Part shown: positions 7,721 to 16,524 of the stretch, piece by piece
Numbering within the stretch: position 1 is the stretch's first letter
How the letters are laid out: each line of letters opens with the position of its first letter
NCBI GenBank assembly: GCA_016721005.1
Contig: JADKJM010000005.1
Coordinates: forward strand, 496,001-560,000
DNA from: Flavobacteriales bacterium
Lineage (GTDB): Bacteria > Bacteroidota > Bacteroidia > Flavobacteriales_F > PHOS-HE28
Length of the DNA stretch: 64,000 nt
Reading direction: 5' to 3'
Position numbers and translations under genes: made by a program
The notes under the pieces: model-generated
Told to the model about the DNA's origin: nothing
What the model saw: the letters and a program-made list of their open reading frames with translations, nothing else
Database searches by the model: none

Positions 7721-9568
7721 ATGGCCCTGCCGCGCCTCTTCCCCCGCTTCGGGATCCTCGTCATCGATCTGGTGCTGTGCTTGGTGGCACTGGCCGCAGG
7801 CTACTTGCTGCGCTTCAACTTCCAGGTGCCGGACTACGAGGTGGACATCCTGCTGCCTGCGGTACCGGTCTTCCTCCTGATCCGTGGCGCGAGCTTTCTC
7901 TTGGCCGGTATCCCGCGCCAGATGGTGCGCCACACCAGCACCGATGATGCGCGGCGGATCTTCCTCACCGTGCTGGCGGGATCCGTGGCTTTCGGTGTGG
8001 CAAGCCTGATCCGATTCTACTTCTTCGACGGCTACTACTTCCTGCCGCGTGCGGTGATCGTGATCGACTTCATGGCCACGGCGATGCTGCTGATCTCTTC
8101 ACGCATCGCCTTCAAATTGATCCACCTGCGTTCACGTGGTTCAGGCAAGGAGCGCGTGCGGGTGATCATCCACGGTGCAGGTGAAGCGGGACTGATCACC
8201 AAGCGGACGCTGGATCGCGAAGGGTCGGTGAAGTATGAAGTGGTGGCCTTCGTGGATGATGCCGTGCAGAAAGCGGGCAAGCGCTTGGAAGGCGTGCTCG
8301 TACATCGCACCGACAAGCTTCCTTCCCTTCTGGCGGATGGCGGTATTGACCAAGTGATCATTGCCATCGGCAAGCCGGATCCGGAGAACCGCCGTCGCGT
8401 GGTGGATGCCTGCTTCGCGGCGAAAGTGCGCGTGCTCACCATCCCACCGGTACACGATTGGATCAACGGACAACTCAGCGCCGGGCAGATCCAACAGGTG
8501 CGCATCGAGGACCTGCTCGGTCGCGCGGTGATCGAATTCGACCAAGCCAACGTGCGCGAGTTGCTCACCGGCAAACGCATCCTCGTCACGGGCGCCGCTG
8601 GAAGCATCGGCAGTGAATTGGTGCGACAGCTTTCGGAGATGAGCCCTGCACAATTGGTGCTGGTGGACATCGCGGAGTCGGGGCTCTACGATGTGCAGAT
8701 GGAACTCACAGGGAAAGGACGCAACGCGAACCTGCATGTGCTGGTGGCCGATGTGCGCGACCACGACCGCATGCAAGGCGTGTTCGCTGCGCATCGTCCG
8801 CAAGTGGTCTTCCACGCGGCCGCCTACAAGCACGTGCCGCTGATGGAAGCGCAACCGAGCGAAGCCGTGCGCACGAACGTCGGCGGTACGCGCACGATGG
8901 CCGAACTCGCCTGTGCGCATGGTGTGGAGCGCTTCGTCCTGATCAGCACCGACAAGGCCGTGAACCCCACCAGCGTGATGGGTGCGAGCAAGCGCGTGGC
9001 GGAAATGGTCGTCGGCGGACTCGGGTCGCAATGCGAGACCACCTTCGTCACCACACGCTTCGGCAATGTGCTCGGCAGCAGCGGATCGGTGATCCCGCTC
9101 TTCCGCAAGCAGATCGAAGCGGGTGGACCTGTGACGGTCACCCATCCGGAGGTGAACCGCTTCTTCATGACCATTCCGGAAGCGTGCCGCTTGGTGCTGG
9201 AAGCGTCGGCCATGAGCACCGGCGGCGAGATCTACGTCTTCGACATGGGCGAACCCGTGCGCATCGCGGACCTCGCCGACAAGATGATCCGCTTGAGCGG
9301 CATGGAACCCGGCATCGACATCGAAGTGGTATACACGGGTCTGCGTCCCGGTGAGAAACTGTACGAGGAATTACTGGCCACCAGCGAGAACACCTTGCCC
9401 ACGCACCATCCGCGCATCCTCATCGGCAAAGTGGCACCGGTGGATGGCCGCGCGGTGACCGCCGCAGTGGATGAACTGTTGCGCACTGCGGCCTCAGCGA
9501 ATGGCGCGGACCTCGTTGGCGCGATGCAAGGCATGGTGCCTGAGTACCATCCTTCGCGTGGTGACTAA
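7721..9568 (+). CDS. Membrane-bound nucleotide-sugar 4,6-dehydratase, FlaA1/CapD/WbpM type
   Basis: 615 residues. Four transmembrane helices occupy roughly residues 8-120 (FGILVIDLVLCLVALAAGYLL, FLLIRGASFLLAG, FLTVLAGSVAFGVASLI, VIDFMATAMLLISS). A first Rossmann domain follows (VRVIIHGAGEAGLITKR near 148), then the catalytic SDR domain with ILVTGAAGSIGSELV near 287, FHAAAYKHVPLME, STDKAVNPTSVMGASKR (the family has Met in place of the usual catalytic Tyr) and TTRFGNVLGSSGSVIPLF. Family members dehydrate UDP-GlcNAc at C4/C6 as the first step to unusual surface sugars. Length and domain order are complete. Confidence 0.95.
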   Translation: MALPRLFPRFGILVIDLVLCLVALAAGYLLRFNFQVPDYEVDILLPAVPVFLLIRGASFLLAGIPRQMVRHTSTDDARRIFLTVLAGSVAFGVASLIRFYFFDGYYFLPRAVIVIDFMATAMLLISSRIAFKLIHLRSRGSGKERVRVIIHGAGEAGLITKRTLDREGSVKYEVVAFVDDAVQKAGKRLEGVLVHRTDKLPSLLADGGIDQVIIAIGKPDPENRRRVVDACFAAKVRVLTIPPVHDWINGQLSAGQIQQVRIEDLLGRAVIEFDQANVRELLTGKRILVTGAAGSIGSELVRQLSEMSPAQLVLVDIAESGLYDVQMELTGKGRNANLHVLVADVRDHDRMQGVFAAHRPQVVFHAAAYKHVPLMEAQPSEAVRTNVGGTRTMAELACAHGVERFVLISTDKAVNPTSVMGASKRVAEMVVGGLGSQCETTFVTTRFGNVLGSSGSVIPLFRKQIEAGGPVTVTHPEVNRFFMTIPEACRLVLEASAMSTGGEIYVFDMGEPVRIADLADKMIRLSGMEPGIDIEVVYTGLRPGEKLYEELLATSENTLPTHHPRILIGKVAPVDGRAVTAAVDELLRTAASANGADLVGAMQGMVPEYHPSRGD

Positions 9569-9589
9569 TTTCGACGCACCTCGAACGAC

Positions 9590-9991
9590 ATGACCCGCGA
9601 TCGCAACCTCGAACTCGCCAGCCTTCAGAAGGACATCGGCAACTACATCGGCCTGGGCAAGGACAGCCTGCTGTTCAACTTCGAGACCAAGGCCAAGCGC
9701 ACGCAGCTGCACTTGATCACGTTGAACCCGAACCACAACCAGAGCTTCCTTTTTCACGCCACCACCGGCAGCGATAAGCTGGATGCGCTGCGCGAGATGC
9801 TCGCGTACGTGAAGACCTACAAGGAGCGCACGAGCAGCTACACCATCCAGTGGAGCACACGCGGCGACACCGGTCTACAGACCTCCTACTTCCGCGCGAA
9901 GAACGTGTTGGAAGCGCTGGACAAGCTCTTCTACGACCGCGACCCGAACAGCATCACCGTGTTCAGTGTGATGTTGAATGCGATCACGTGA
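9590..9991 (+). CDS. Conserved hypothetical protein, 133 residues
   Basis: A small soluble protein without signal peptide or membrane segment, 21 bases after the dehydratase gene and so probably in the same transcript. It starts MTRDRNLELASLQKDIGNYI and contains alternating strands and a helix (DALREMLAYVKTYKERTSSYTIQW, shown as pattern) ending in NSITVFSVMLNAIT. I do not recognise a named family. Composition and codon use match the neighbours, and the frame is free of stops, so I consider it real. Confidence 0.75.
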   Translation: MTRDRNLELASLQKDIGNYIGLGKDSLLFNFETKAKRTQLHLITLNPNHNQSFLFHATTGSDKLDALREMLAYVKTYKERTSSYTIQWSTRGDTGLQTSYFRAKNVLEALDKLFYDRDPNSITVFSVMLNAIT

Positions 9992-9996
9992 GGAAA

Positions 9997-10047
9997 GGCG
10001 CAGGGGAAGTGCAGGAGCAGGGGCAGGAACAGGAGGCAAGTGATCGG
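9997..10047. repeat. GGGGCA-type hexamer repeat element, half copy
   Basis: Between the 133-residue gene and mnmH lies GGCGCAGGGGAAGTGCAGG, then AGCAGGGGCAGGAACAGG and AGGCAAGTGATCGG: a run of imperfect GGGGCA hexamers ending in a CAAnnGATC core. It matches the left arms of the elements at 28188, 33203 and 34595; the inverse right arm is not seen here. Confidence 0.7.
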
Positions 10048-10069
10048 TCCTTAAGCTGTTCGATCGACC

Positions 10070-11107
10070 ATGGTGCGGGCACTTGATATCGCTGAATTCC
10101 TCGCGCAGGACACGCCGGTCATCGATGTGCGGTCGCCGGGTGAATTCGCGCACGGACACATTCCCGGAGCGCATTCGATGCCGCTCTTCAGCAATGAGGA
10201 ACGTGCGATCGTAGGCACACTGTACAAGCAGCAAGATCGCGATGTGGCGATGCTGGAAGGCTTGCGCATCGTCGGGCCGAAGCTGGCCGGAATGGTGGAA
10301 GAAGCGCGCGCGCTAGCACCTGATGGTAGGATCCGCGTGCATTGCTGGCGCGGTGGTGAACGCAGCGGAAGCGTGGCGTGGCTGTTGGACAAAGCGGGCT
10401 TCTCGGAGGTGATCACTTTGCGCAAAGGCTACAAGGCGTTCCGGAATCATGTGCTCGCGGCATTCGATGCGCCAATGGATCTATTGGTCCTTGGTGGCTA
10501 TACCGGCACCGGCAAGACGGAAACGCTCGCACACTTGCGCGCCTTGGGTGAACAGGTCATCGATCTCGAAGGACTGGCGCATCACAAGGGGTCGTCCTTC
10601 GGTGCGATCGGTGAAGAGCCGCAACCGAGCACCGAGCACTTCGAGAACCTGTTGTGGAATGAATTGATCACGTTGGATCCATCACGCCCGGTTTGGGTGG
10701 AGGACGAGAGCCAACTGATCGGACGCGTGAAAGTGCCGCAGCTCTTTCATGACCGCATGCGCAGCAGCACGCTCTACTTCGCGGAGATGAGTCAGGCCGA
10801 TCGTGCAGATCGACTTGTGGTGGACTACGGCAAGTATCCGGCGGAACAACTCGCCGAGGCGATGAAGCGCATCGAGAAGCGCGTGGGACCGCAGCACTGC
10901 AAGACCGCACTTACTGCGTTGGCCGAAGGGGATCTCCGCACCGTGGCGATCATCGCGCTCACGTACTATGACAAGACGTATGCGTTCGGGCTGGAGAAGC
11001 GGGAGAAGGAACAGGTGATGCACTTGCCGTTGCAGCGTGGAGGGCATGCTGAATTGGCGAAAAGTCTGTGTGACCTGGCGGCTCGTCGATCGGTCGTTCG
11101 CAGCTAG
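10070..11107 (+). CDS. mnmH: tRNA 2-selenouridine(34) synthase
   Basis: 345 residues, full family length. MnmH replaces sulfur of geranylated 2-thiouridine at the wobble position of certain tRNAs by selenium from selenophosphate. The N-terminal rhodanese domain (TPVIDVRSPGEFAHGHIPGA) carries the catalytic Cys at residue 92 in VHCWRGGERSGS. The C-terminal domain has the P-loop GGYTGTGKT at about 142-150 and the downstream QPSTEHFENLLW segment seen in MnmH. selD, which makes selenophosphate, lies 2.4 kb downstream on the same strand. An in-frame ATG at 10070 gives the normal N-terminus. Confidence 0.96.
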   Translation: MVRALDIAEFLAQDTPVIDVRSPGEFAHGHIPGAHSMPLFSNEERAIVGTLYKQQDRDVAMLEGLRIVGPKLAGMVEEARALAPDGRIRVHCWRGGERSGSVAWLLDKAGFSEVITLRKGYKAFRNHVLAAFDAPMDLLVLGGYTGTGKTETLAHLRALGEQVIDLEGLAHHKGSSFGAIGEEPQPSTEHFENLLWNELITLDPSRPVWVEDESQLIGRVKVPQLFHDRMRSSTLYFAEMSQADRADRLVVDYGKYPAEQLAEAMKRIEKRVGPQHCKTALTALAEGDLRTVAIIALTYYDKTYAFGLEKREKEQVMHLPLQRGGHAELAKSLCDLAARRSVVRS

Positions 11108-11118
11108 GCAACCAGCGC

Positions 11119-11126
11119 CTACCTTG
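11119..11126 (+). promoter_or_regulatory. Putative -7 element before the secreted-protein pair
   Basis: CTACCTTG lies 17 bases before the ATG at 11144 and just after the mnmH stop, suggesting that the pair of secreted-protein genes has its own promoter. Confidence 0.35.
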
Positions 11127-11143
11127 TTCGTTCATTCAGTGTA

Positions 11144-12187
11144 ATGCGCAACGCACCATTTACCGGTGGACGATCACGTTGGATCGTGATGTGCGCGATC
11201 CTTTCGTTCTGTGGATCGGTGCAGGCGCAACCGCCGTTAGAGCTTCAATGGATGTCCGAGTTCTCTGGCTATCCGACAATCCTTGATGCCTTCGTGAACC
11301 CCAGCAACGGCTGGACCGAGTTGATCTACGCCGAAAACGGCACAGGACCGTGTTACATCGATGAGTATGCGGAACGCTACGATCTGAATGGCAGCTTGGC
11401 AGGTGGCTATCTATTGGGTTGGGGTGAATGCTTGAACGCCAACGTGACTCATGACCAATATGTAACCGGTACACCTCCACTCCATATCCTCAACGCCTGT
11501 GATTTCGGAAATATCAACCATTGTTGGATCTGGTGCAATGGCGCTGTCATCGCTGGTGCGGATACTGGTCCGCCGAGTTATGGTTACGCGGCAGCTTACT
11601 GCGTACTGGCCGATGGAGCAAGCGTGTACATCGGCGGGGGCAGCACGAGTTGTCTGCCTGCCTATTCGACTATTTTCAAATTGGGTAGCGGTGCGCCATG
11701 GCCTGCCTGCGTGCCTTTCTCTCCGTACAGCTTGGAGGCCACACCTGATTCCATCCTATCCATCAACTTCCCGACCGTGTACATGGTGGATAAGATCACC
11801 GGAACGGTTGGAAGTAGTTTCAACTTGTTCACTGGAACAGTTTCAAACACCGGCAAGACCTGCATGAACGGTGACACGCTCTACTGGGCATGTGGGGTCG
11901 ATGGCTCATTGCATGTAGGCAAGTACCTCTTGCATCAGGGAAGCATCTGGGAACTAGTACTGCCATTCACCGATATTCCAGTCGAACTCGTGCGCGATGA
12001 TCACGGTCGGCTGTGGACTGCGGTTGGCAATAATTTGGTGTGGTTGGGATCGGCCACGGGCTCTTACTCATCAGAGACAATAGGTTCAGCGATCACAGGA
12101 TTGGATCTTCGGATCGGCGCAATTGTCATAGCCGGGACGATGAGTACGAACGTGAACTTCATCATGCACGGTACTCCACAGCCATGA
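11144..12187 (+). CDS. Secreted protein of unknown function, probable beta-propeller, no sorting domain
   Basis: 347 residues. A signal peptide (WIVMCAILSFCGSVQAQ) precedes a mature part rich in Gly, Ser, Thr, Tyr and Cys, with repeated strand-turn patterns such as GWTELIYAENGTG, ADGASVYIGGGSTS, HGRLWTAVGNNLVWLG, suggesting a beta-propeller. I see no C-terminal type IX sorting domain: the protein ends ...NVNFIMHGTPQP, whereas the next gene, of similar layout, has one. The stop overlaps the next start by 4 bases (ATGA). It may be the partner or a truncated paralogue of the next product. Confidence 0.72.
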   Translation: MRNAPFTGGRSRWIVMCAILSFCGSVQAQPPLELQWMSEFSGYPTILDAFVNPSNGWTELIYAENGTGPCYIDEYAERYDLNGSLAGGYLLGWGECLNANVTHDQYVTGTPPLHILNACDFGNINHCWIWCNGAVIAGADTGPPSYGYAAAYCVLADGASVYIGGGSTSCLPAYSTIFKLGSGAPWPACVPFSPYSLEATPDSILSINFPTVYMVDKITGTVGSSFNLFTGTVSNTGKTCMNGDTLYWACGVDGSLHVGKYLLHQGSIWELVLPFTDIPVELVRDDHGRLWTAVGNNLVWLGSATGSYSSETIGSAITGLDLRIGAIVIAGTMSTNVNFIMHGTPQP

Positions 12188-13503
12188 GAGCCGGACTCCT
12201 CATCTGCATGAGCGTAGCATTGGTAGCTGATCGGTCGATCGCTCAGGTACCCATTGATCCCATCTGGTCCCGCATTGTGCCTTCCTCCTCGCATGTTACC
12301 AAACTGGCATTGGATCATGGCACCGACCGCCTCCACCTCGCTTTTCAGCCTGCGCCAACAGATGCACACACGCATATCCGCGCGTTCAATACTGACGGGA
12401 GCGACGTCCCACCTCCATACACGGAGTTGACCCTCGGTACATTATTACCCGCAACATACACAACCGGCTATCCTCTGTACAGTGACGGGCCTTTACGGCT
12501 TTTGGCCCAGAGTGACACGCTCTATTCCATTGATCACTATTTGGATCAGTTGGACGGCGTGAGTTGGTATCGCTCCGCGAGGATCGCCGTGGATAGTGCA
12601 ACGACATTCTCCATGCACACTGGTAGCGGCCCACAAGTGGATGTTCACCATGATCAGTTCGGCGACATCACGGTTTCCCCGACGGTCATTCGCAACTTCT
12701 CCAACCACCATTGGCTCATGGGCCGTGCCATCGTGCCAACAACCGATCGCATTGCGGCGGATGAATCACGGATCTACTGTGGTCGGGTTCCCAATATCAC
12801 CACCATGGATAGGAGTTCCATGACGCTTCTATCCCCGCTTGTCGTGCCTTCCAGCGGATCATCGACGCGCACGTTGATCATGCTGACCAACGACGTGATC
12901 AACTACGCCAGCGTGAATAGCAATTTGACCATGGATATCGGCGCTGTTGACACAACAGGGGCGCTGCTCTGGAGTGCGGTTGTGAACCTGCCCGGGACCA
13001 CTTCGTTGACGGGTATCGTTGGTGATGCGCATGGAAATGTGTGGGTCTCCGGCAGCCAAAACACCTCTCCACAATCCGGTGTGGTATACCGTTTCAGTTC
13101 CAGTGGTGCGCAAACCGGCAATTATCTCTTCGGTCGAACGATCGACGACATCGTATGTTCGGGTGACACCGTATTCCTGTCCGGATGGGACGCGGTGGAT
13201 CCAACCATGGTCTACTTGGCTGCTTTCGCTACGGATATGACCACAGCGATCGGTGCAGATGGCCGGAGCCAATTGCGCATCTACCCCAACCCCGCCAGCA
13301 CAGAGATCCGCGTGGATGGCCTGTCACCAGGAACATCGCGCTTGATCATCGCAGATGTCGCCGGTCGCTTCGTGAAAGAGGTGATGGGACCATTCTCTGG
13401 ATCGATGAGCATTCCTGTCACGGATCTGCCCAACGGTACATATGTGCTCAGGTGCTCTGGCGCTGGTGCCACGGCGATCAGATCGTTCAGCGTATTGCGC
13501 TGA
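12184..13503 (+). CDS. Secreted beta-propeller-like protein with type IX C-terminal sorting domain
   Basis: 439 residues from MRAGLLICMSVALVADRSIAQ, a signal peptide. The body has propeller-like strands (SGVVYRFSSSGAQTGNYLFG, DTVFLSGWDAVDPTMVYLA). The last 75 residues form a type A sorting domain: LRIYPNPASTEIRV, then LIIADVAGRFVKEV, and the closing LPNGTYVLRCSG...FSVLR. In Bacteroidota this domain directs cargo through the type IX secretion system to the cell surface or medium. It overlaps the preceding gene's stop and is probably translated with it. The activity is not known. Confidence 0.85.
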   Translation: MRAGLLICMSVALVADRSIAQVPIDPIWSRIVPSSSHVTKLALDHGTDRLHLAFQPAPTDAHTHIRAFNTDGSDVPPPYTELTLGTLLPATYTTGYPLYSDGPLRLLAQSDTLYSIDHYLDQLDGVSWYRSARIAVDSATTFSMHTGSGPQVDVHHDQFGDITVSPTVIRNFSNHHWLMGRAIVPTTDRIAADESRIYCGRVPNITTMDRSSMTLLSPLVVPSSGSSTRTLIMLTNDVINYASVNSNLTMDIGAVDTTGALLWSAVVNLPGTTSLTGIVGDAHGNVWVSGSQNTSPQSGVVYRFSSSGAQTGNYLFGRTIDDIVCSGDTVFLSGWDAVDPTMVYLAAFATDMTTAIGADGRSQLRIYPNPASTEIRVDGLSPGTSRLIIADVAGRFVKEVMGPFSGSMSIPVTDLPNGTYVLRCSGAGATAIRSFSVLR

Positions 13504-13540
13504 TTCGGAAGTCGCGCGTCCGAAGCGATCTTCGCGCCGC

Positions 13541-14590
13541 ATGTCGACCACGCAAGATCCCATCCGCCTCACCCAATTCAGCCACGGCGCAGGCTGTGGC
13601 TGCAAGATCGCACCCGCTGTGCTGGACACCATCCTGCACGGCGAACTCGGCGTCCTTCCTGATCCGCGGTTGCTCGTGGGGTATGGCTCGAAGGACGATG
13701 CAGCGGTGTATGACATCGGCAATGGCCGTGCGCTGATCAGCACCACGGACTTCTTCACCCCGATCGTGGATGATGCGTTCGACTTCGGGCGCATCGCCGC
13801 GACGAACGCATTGAGCGATGTGTACGCGATGGGCGGCAAACCCTTGCTCGCCGTGGCGATCCTCGGTTGGCCCGTGGAGAAGTTGCCTGCCGAACTTGCG
13901 GCACGCGTTATCGATGGTGGACGTCAGGCCTGTCACGATGCGGGCATCCCACTCGCCGGTGGTCACAGCATCGATGCACCGGAACCCTTTTTCGGACTGG
14001 CGGTGACCGGTGAGGTGGCGACCACGAACATCAAGCGCAACAACACCGCGAGGGAGGGTGATGTGCTCCTGCTCACGAAACCCCTTGGCGTCGGCATCCT
14101 CACCACGGCCATGAAGCGCGGCATCCTTCAACCGGAACATGCGGGCATCGCCACGAAGTGGATGTGCAGGAGCAACGTGGTGGGCAGTGCATTGGGCACG
14201 GTCGCCGGTGTACACGCCATGACCGATGTGACCGGCTTCGGTCTGCTCGGGCACCTGGTGGAAGTGTGTGAAGGCAGCGGCCTTGGTGCCCGGATCGAAT
14301 TCGCCCAGGTGCCGGTGATCCCGGAAGCGCTCACCTACCTGCAACAGGGCTGCTACACCGACGGTGGCGTGCGGAATTGGAAGTCGTGCGCGCACAAGGT
14401 GAGCGGTGCCTCGGCCATGGACCGCATGATGTCCTTGAGCGACCCGCAAACGAGTGGAGGCTTGTTGATCGCCGTCGAGCCAGGATCCGTGAATGAGGTG
14501 TTGGCCCTTTGCGCTTCGCAAAGTGTCCAGGCCTCTGTCATCGGTGCGATGATCGCATTGGCCGATCCGATAGCCGTGACGGTAGAATAG
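13541..14590 (+). CDS. selD: Selenide, water dikinase (selenophosphate synthase)
   Basis: 349 residues. SelD makes selenophosphate from selenide and ATP, the selenium donor for MnmH. The N-terminal active site reads HGAGCGCK with Cys19, Cys21 and Lys22 (Cys rather than selenocysteine at the catalytic position). Other motifs: STTDFFTPIVDDAFDFGRIAA with the metal-binding Asp residues, ATNALSDVYAMGG, GGHSIDAPEPFFGLAVTGE and TDVTGFGLLGHL. Start MSTTQDPIRLTQ chosen because the upstream extension reads back into the preceding gene. No selA, selB or selenocysteine tRNA is in the window, so tRNA modification is the only visible use. Confidence 0.96.
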   Translation: MSTTQDPIRLTQFSHGAGCGCKIAPAVLDTILHGELGVLPDPRLLVGYGSKDDAAVYDIGNGRALISTTDFFTPIVDDAFDFGRIAATNALSDVYAMGGKPLLAVAILGWPVEKLPAELAARVIDGGRQACHDAGIPLAGGHSIDAPEPFFGLAVTGEVATTNIKRNNTAREGDVLLLTKPLGVGILTTAMKRGILQPEHAGIATKWMCRSNVVGSALGTVAGVHAMTDVTGFGLLGHLVEVCEGSGLGARIEFAQVPVIPEALTYLQQGCYTDGGVRNWKSCAHKVSGASAMDRMMSLSDPQTSGGLLIAVEPGSVNEVLALCASQSVQASVIGAMIALADPIAVTVE

Positions 14591-14634
14591 TCGGCTCATA
14601 CCGCCACCGACCATGTGTGGTATTGAACTTCGCG

Positions 14635-14665
14635 TTTCCATCCCGATCGCATCGTTCTAATTTCG
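14635..14665 (+). promoter_or_regulatory. Possible promoter, TTTC-N19-TAATTTCG
   Basis: TTTC at 14635 and TAATTTCG at 14658 are separated by 19 bases, close to the Bacteroidota -33 TTTG / -7 TAnnTTTG arrangement, ahead of the basic-protein gene. Confidence 0.35.
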
Positions 14666-14683
14666 CACCCTCACCTCCGGATC

Positions 14684-15292
14684 ATGCAGGCAAGGCGATC
14701 CGCAAATCGAATGATCATGGCCACCAAACGAATGAACACGAAGGACGTCGAACAATTGTTGGTACATTATCGGAGCGAGCGTCGTCGCTTGCTCTTCCAA
14801 TTGGGGCAGGTACGAAAAGCGCTGGGGGAATTGAAAGGGATCGAGAAGACGGCCGTGAAGAAGGAAACACCCGATCTTCCCAAGCGCGGACCCGGTCGCC
14901 CTCGTAAAGAAGAAGGAGCGGTCAAGAGCAAGTATCGCCGCAAACCGGGTCGGCGCAAGAAGCGCACGATCAAGGACGGTGGCTACAAATTGAGTCCATG
15001 GGACAAGGTGGTCACCGGTGCCATCGAAAAGAAGAGCCTGCTTCTTCCCAAAGAGGACCTCTTCCGTGAAACGCTTGCATGGGCGAAGACGAATGCACCG
15101 AAGATGAAGAAGGCGGAAGTGGAAGTGAAACTGACGCGCGTGCTACAGAAGCTGAGCGGCAAGCGTGGTGTGCTGGGGACCTTCCGCAGCGGCATGCGCC
15201 GAGGTTACCACTACGGACTGAAGGATTGGTTCATCGGCACCAATGGCAAGTTGCGCCCGGCGCATCGCAATAAGGTCGAGATCAAGAAGTAG
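14684..15292 (+). CDS. Basic AT-hook-like DNA-binding protein, family not named
   Basis: 202 residues, very Lys/Arg-rich. An N-terminal helical part (MNTKDVEQLLVHYRSERRRL) is followed by a basic linker with AT-hook-like cores, KRGPGRPRK near residue 72 and KPGRRKK near 90, and a globular C-terminal half (LSPWDKVVTGAIEKKSLLLPKEDLF ... GYHYGLKDWFIGTNGKLRP, pattern only). The GRP core suggests minor-groove binding, so a nucleoid-associated role is an inference. The start could also be the ATG at 14711 or 14717; I use the first one because a promoter-like sequence ends shortly before it. Confidence 0.7.
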   Translation: MQARRSANRMIMATKRMNTKDVEQLLVHYRSERRRLLFQLGQVRKALGELKGIEKTAVKKETPDLPKRGPGRPRKEEGAVKSKYRRKPGRRKKRTIKDGGYKLSPWDKVVTGAIEKKSLLLPKEDLFRETLAWAKTNAPKMKKAEVEVKLTRVLQKLSGKRGVLGTFRSGMRRGYHYGLKDWFIGTNGKLRPAHRNKVEIKK

Positions 15293-15306
15293 GTTTCACC
15301 GAGCGT

Positions 15307-16434
15307 ATGTCGATCCTCGCGCGGATCACCTGTTATTGTGCGCTCGGTCTGCTGTTGAATGGATCGGTGTGCGTGCCCGGCATTCGTGGTGGCGCACCTT
15401 CCGTGGAAGGGATCGCGGTCCCTCCCGGATTCAGGATCACGTTGTTCGCAGAGGATGTCCCCAGCGCCCGCGCCATGTGCTGGGGCGACAAGGGAACGCT
15501 CTTCGTGGGAAGTCGCAGCGATGGCGATGTGTACGCGCTGCGCGATACGAACAACGATGGCCGCGCCGATGAGAAGCATGTGATCGCTTCCCACCTGAAC
15601 ATGCCTGTGGGTGTCGCGTTCCGCAACGGTGCGCTCTATGTGAGCGCGGTGGATCGGATCCTGCGTCTGGATGCCATCGAGGATCATCTCACTGATCCAC
15701 CCGCACCCATCGTTGTCACCAACTCGTACCCCACTGAAGAACATCACGGTTGGAAGTTCATCGCATTCGGACCGGATGGAAAGTTGTACGTGCCGGTCGG
15801 CGCGCCATGCAACAACTGCGTGAGCACCGATAGCATCTACGCGAGCATCACGCGGATCAACCCGGATGGTACCGGTCGGGAGATCATTGCGCACGGCGTC
15901 AGGAACACGGTCGGCTTCGATTGGCATCCGGGGACCGGCGAGTTATGGTTCACAGATAACGGTCGCGACTGGCTCGGTGATGACAGTCCGGATTGCGAGT
16001 TGAACGTGTTGCGGAGGATCGGCGATCACTTCGGCTACCCATACTGCCATGCAGGTGCTGTCAGCGATCCTGAATTTGGAAAGCTGCGTCCGTGCAGTGA
16101 ATTCGTTCCGCCCGCAGCGAAACTGGGACCACATGTGGCGCCCTTGGGAATGCGTTTCTACACGGGCACGAGCTTTCCGGAGAAGTATCACCACGCCATC
16201 TTCATCGCCGAGCACGGCAGCTGGAACCGGAGCACGCCCATCGGGTATCGCGTCGTGGTGGCCTATCCCCAGCCGGATGGTTCCGCGCGCACGGAAGTGT
16301 TCGCGGAAGGTTGGTTGAAAGGGAACCGTGCGAGTGGCCGCCCGGTGGATGTGCTGGTGACGCCGGATGGTGCGTTGCTCGTGAGCGATGATGGCGCAGG
16401 GGCGATCTACCGGATCTCTTACGCGGGGGATTGA
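15307..16434 (+). CDS. Soluble PQQ-dependent sugar dehydrogenase-like (sorbosone dehydrogenase family) protein
   Basis: 375 residues with a probable signal peptide (ITCYCALGLLLNGSVC, possible lipobox variant). The six-bladed propeller signature is clear: VPPGFRITLFAEDVPSARAM, GTLFVGSRSDGDVYAL, NMPVGVAFRNGALYVSAVDRI, GWKFIAFGPDGKLYVPVG, GVRNTVGFDWHPGTGELWFTDNGRD and FIAEHGSWNRSTPIGYRVV. Relatives oxidise aldoses or sorbosone with PQQ; many Bacteroidota members are uncharacterised, and PQQ synthesis genes are not in view. It follows the basic-protein gene by 14 bases. Confidence 0.88.
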   Translation: MSILARITCYCALGLLLNGSVCVPGIRGGAPSVEGIAVPPGFRITLFAEDVPSARAMCWGDKGTLFVGSRSDGDVYALRDTNNDGRADEKHVIASHLNMPVGVAFRNGALYVSAVDRILRLDAIEDHLTDPPAPIVVTNSYPTEEHHGWKFIAFGPDGKLYVPVGAPCNNCVSTDSIYASITRINPDGTGREIIAHGVRNTVGFDWHPGTGELWFTDNGRDWLGDDSPDCELNVLRRIGDHFGYPYCHAGAVSDPEFGKLRPCSEFVPPAAKLGPHVAPLGMRFYTGTSFPEKYHHAIFIAEHGSWNRSTPIGYRVVVAYPQPDGSARTEVFAEGWLKGNRASGRPVDVLVTPDGALLVSDDGAGAIYRISYAGD

Positions 16435-16524
16435 CCGGTCAAGTTCCTGTGGTACTCAACGCGTTGTTGATACTCACACAGGTCGGCGTGGTTCATGCCC
16501 TTGACGAGCAAGGATCTTTGCACC

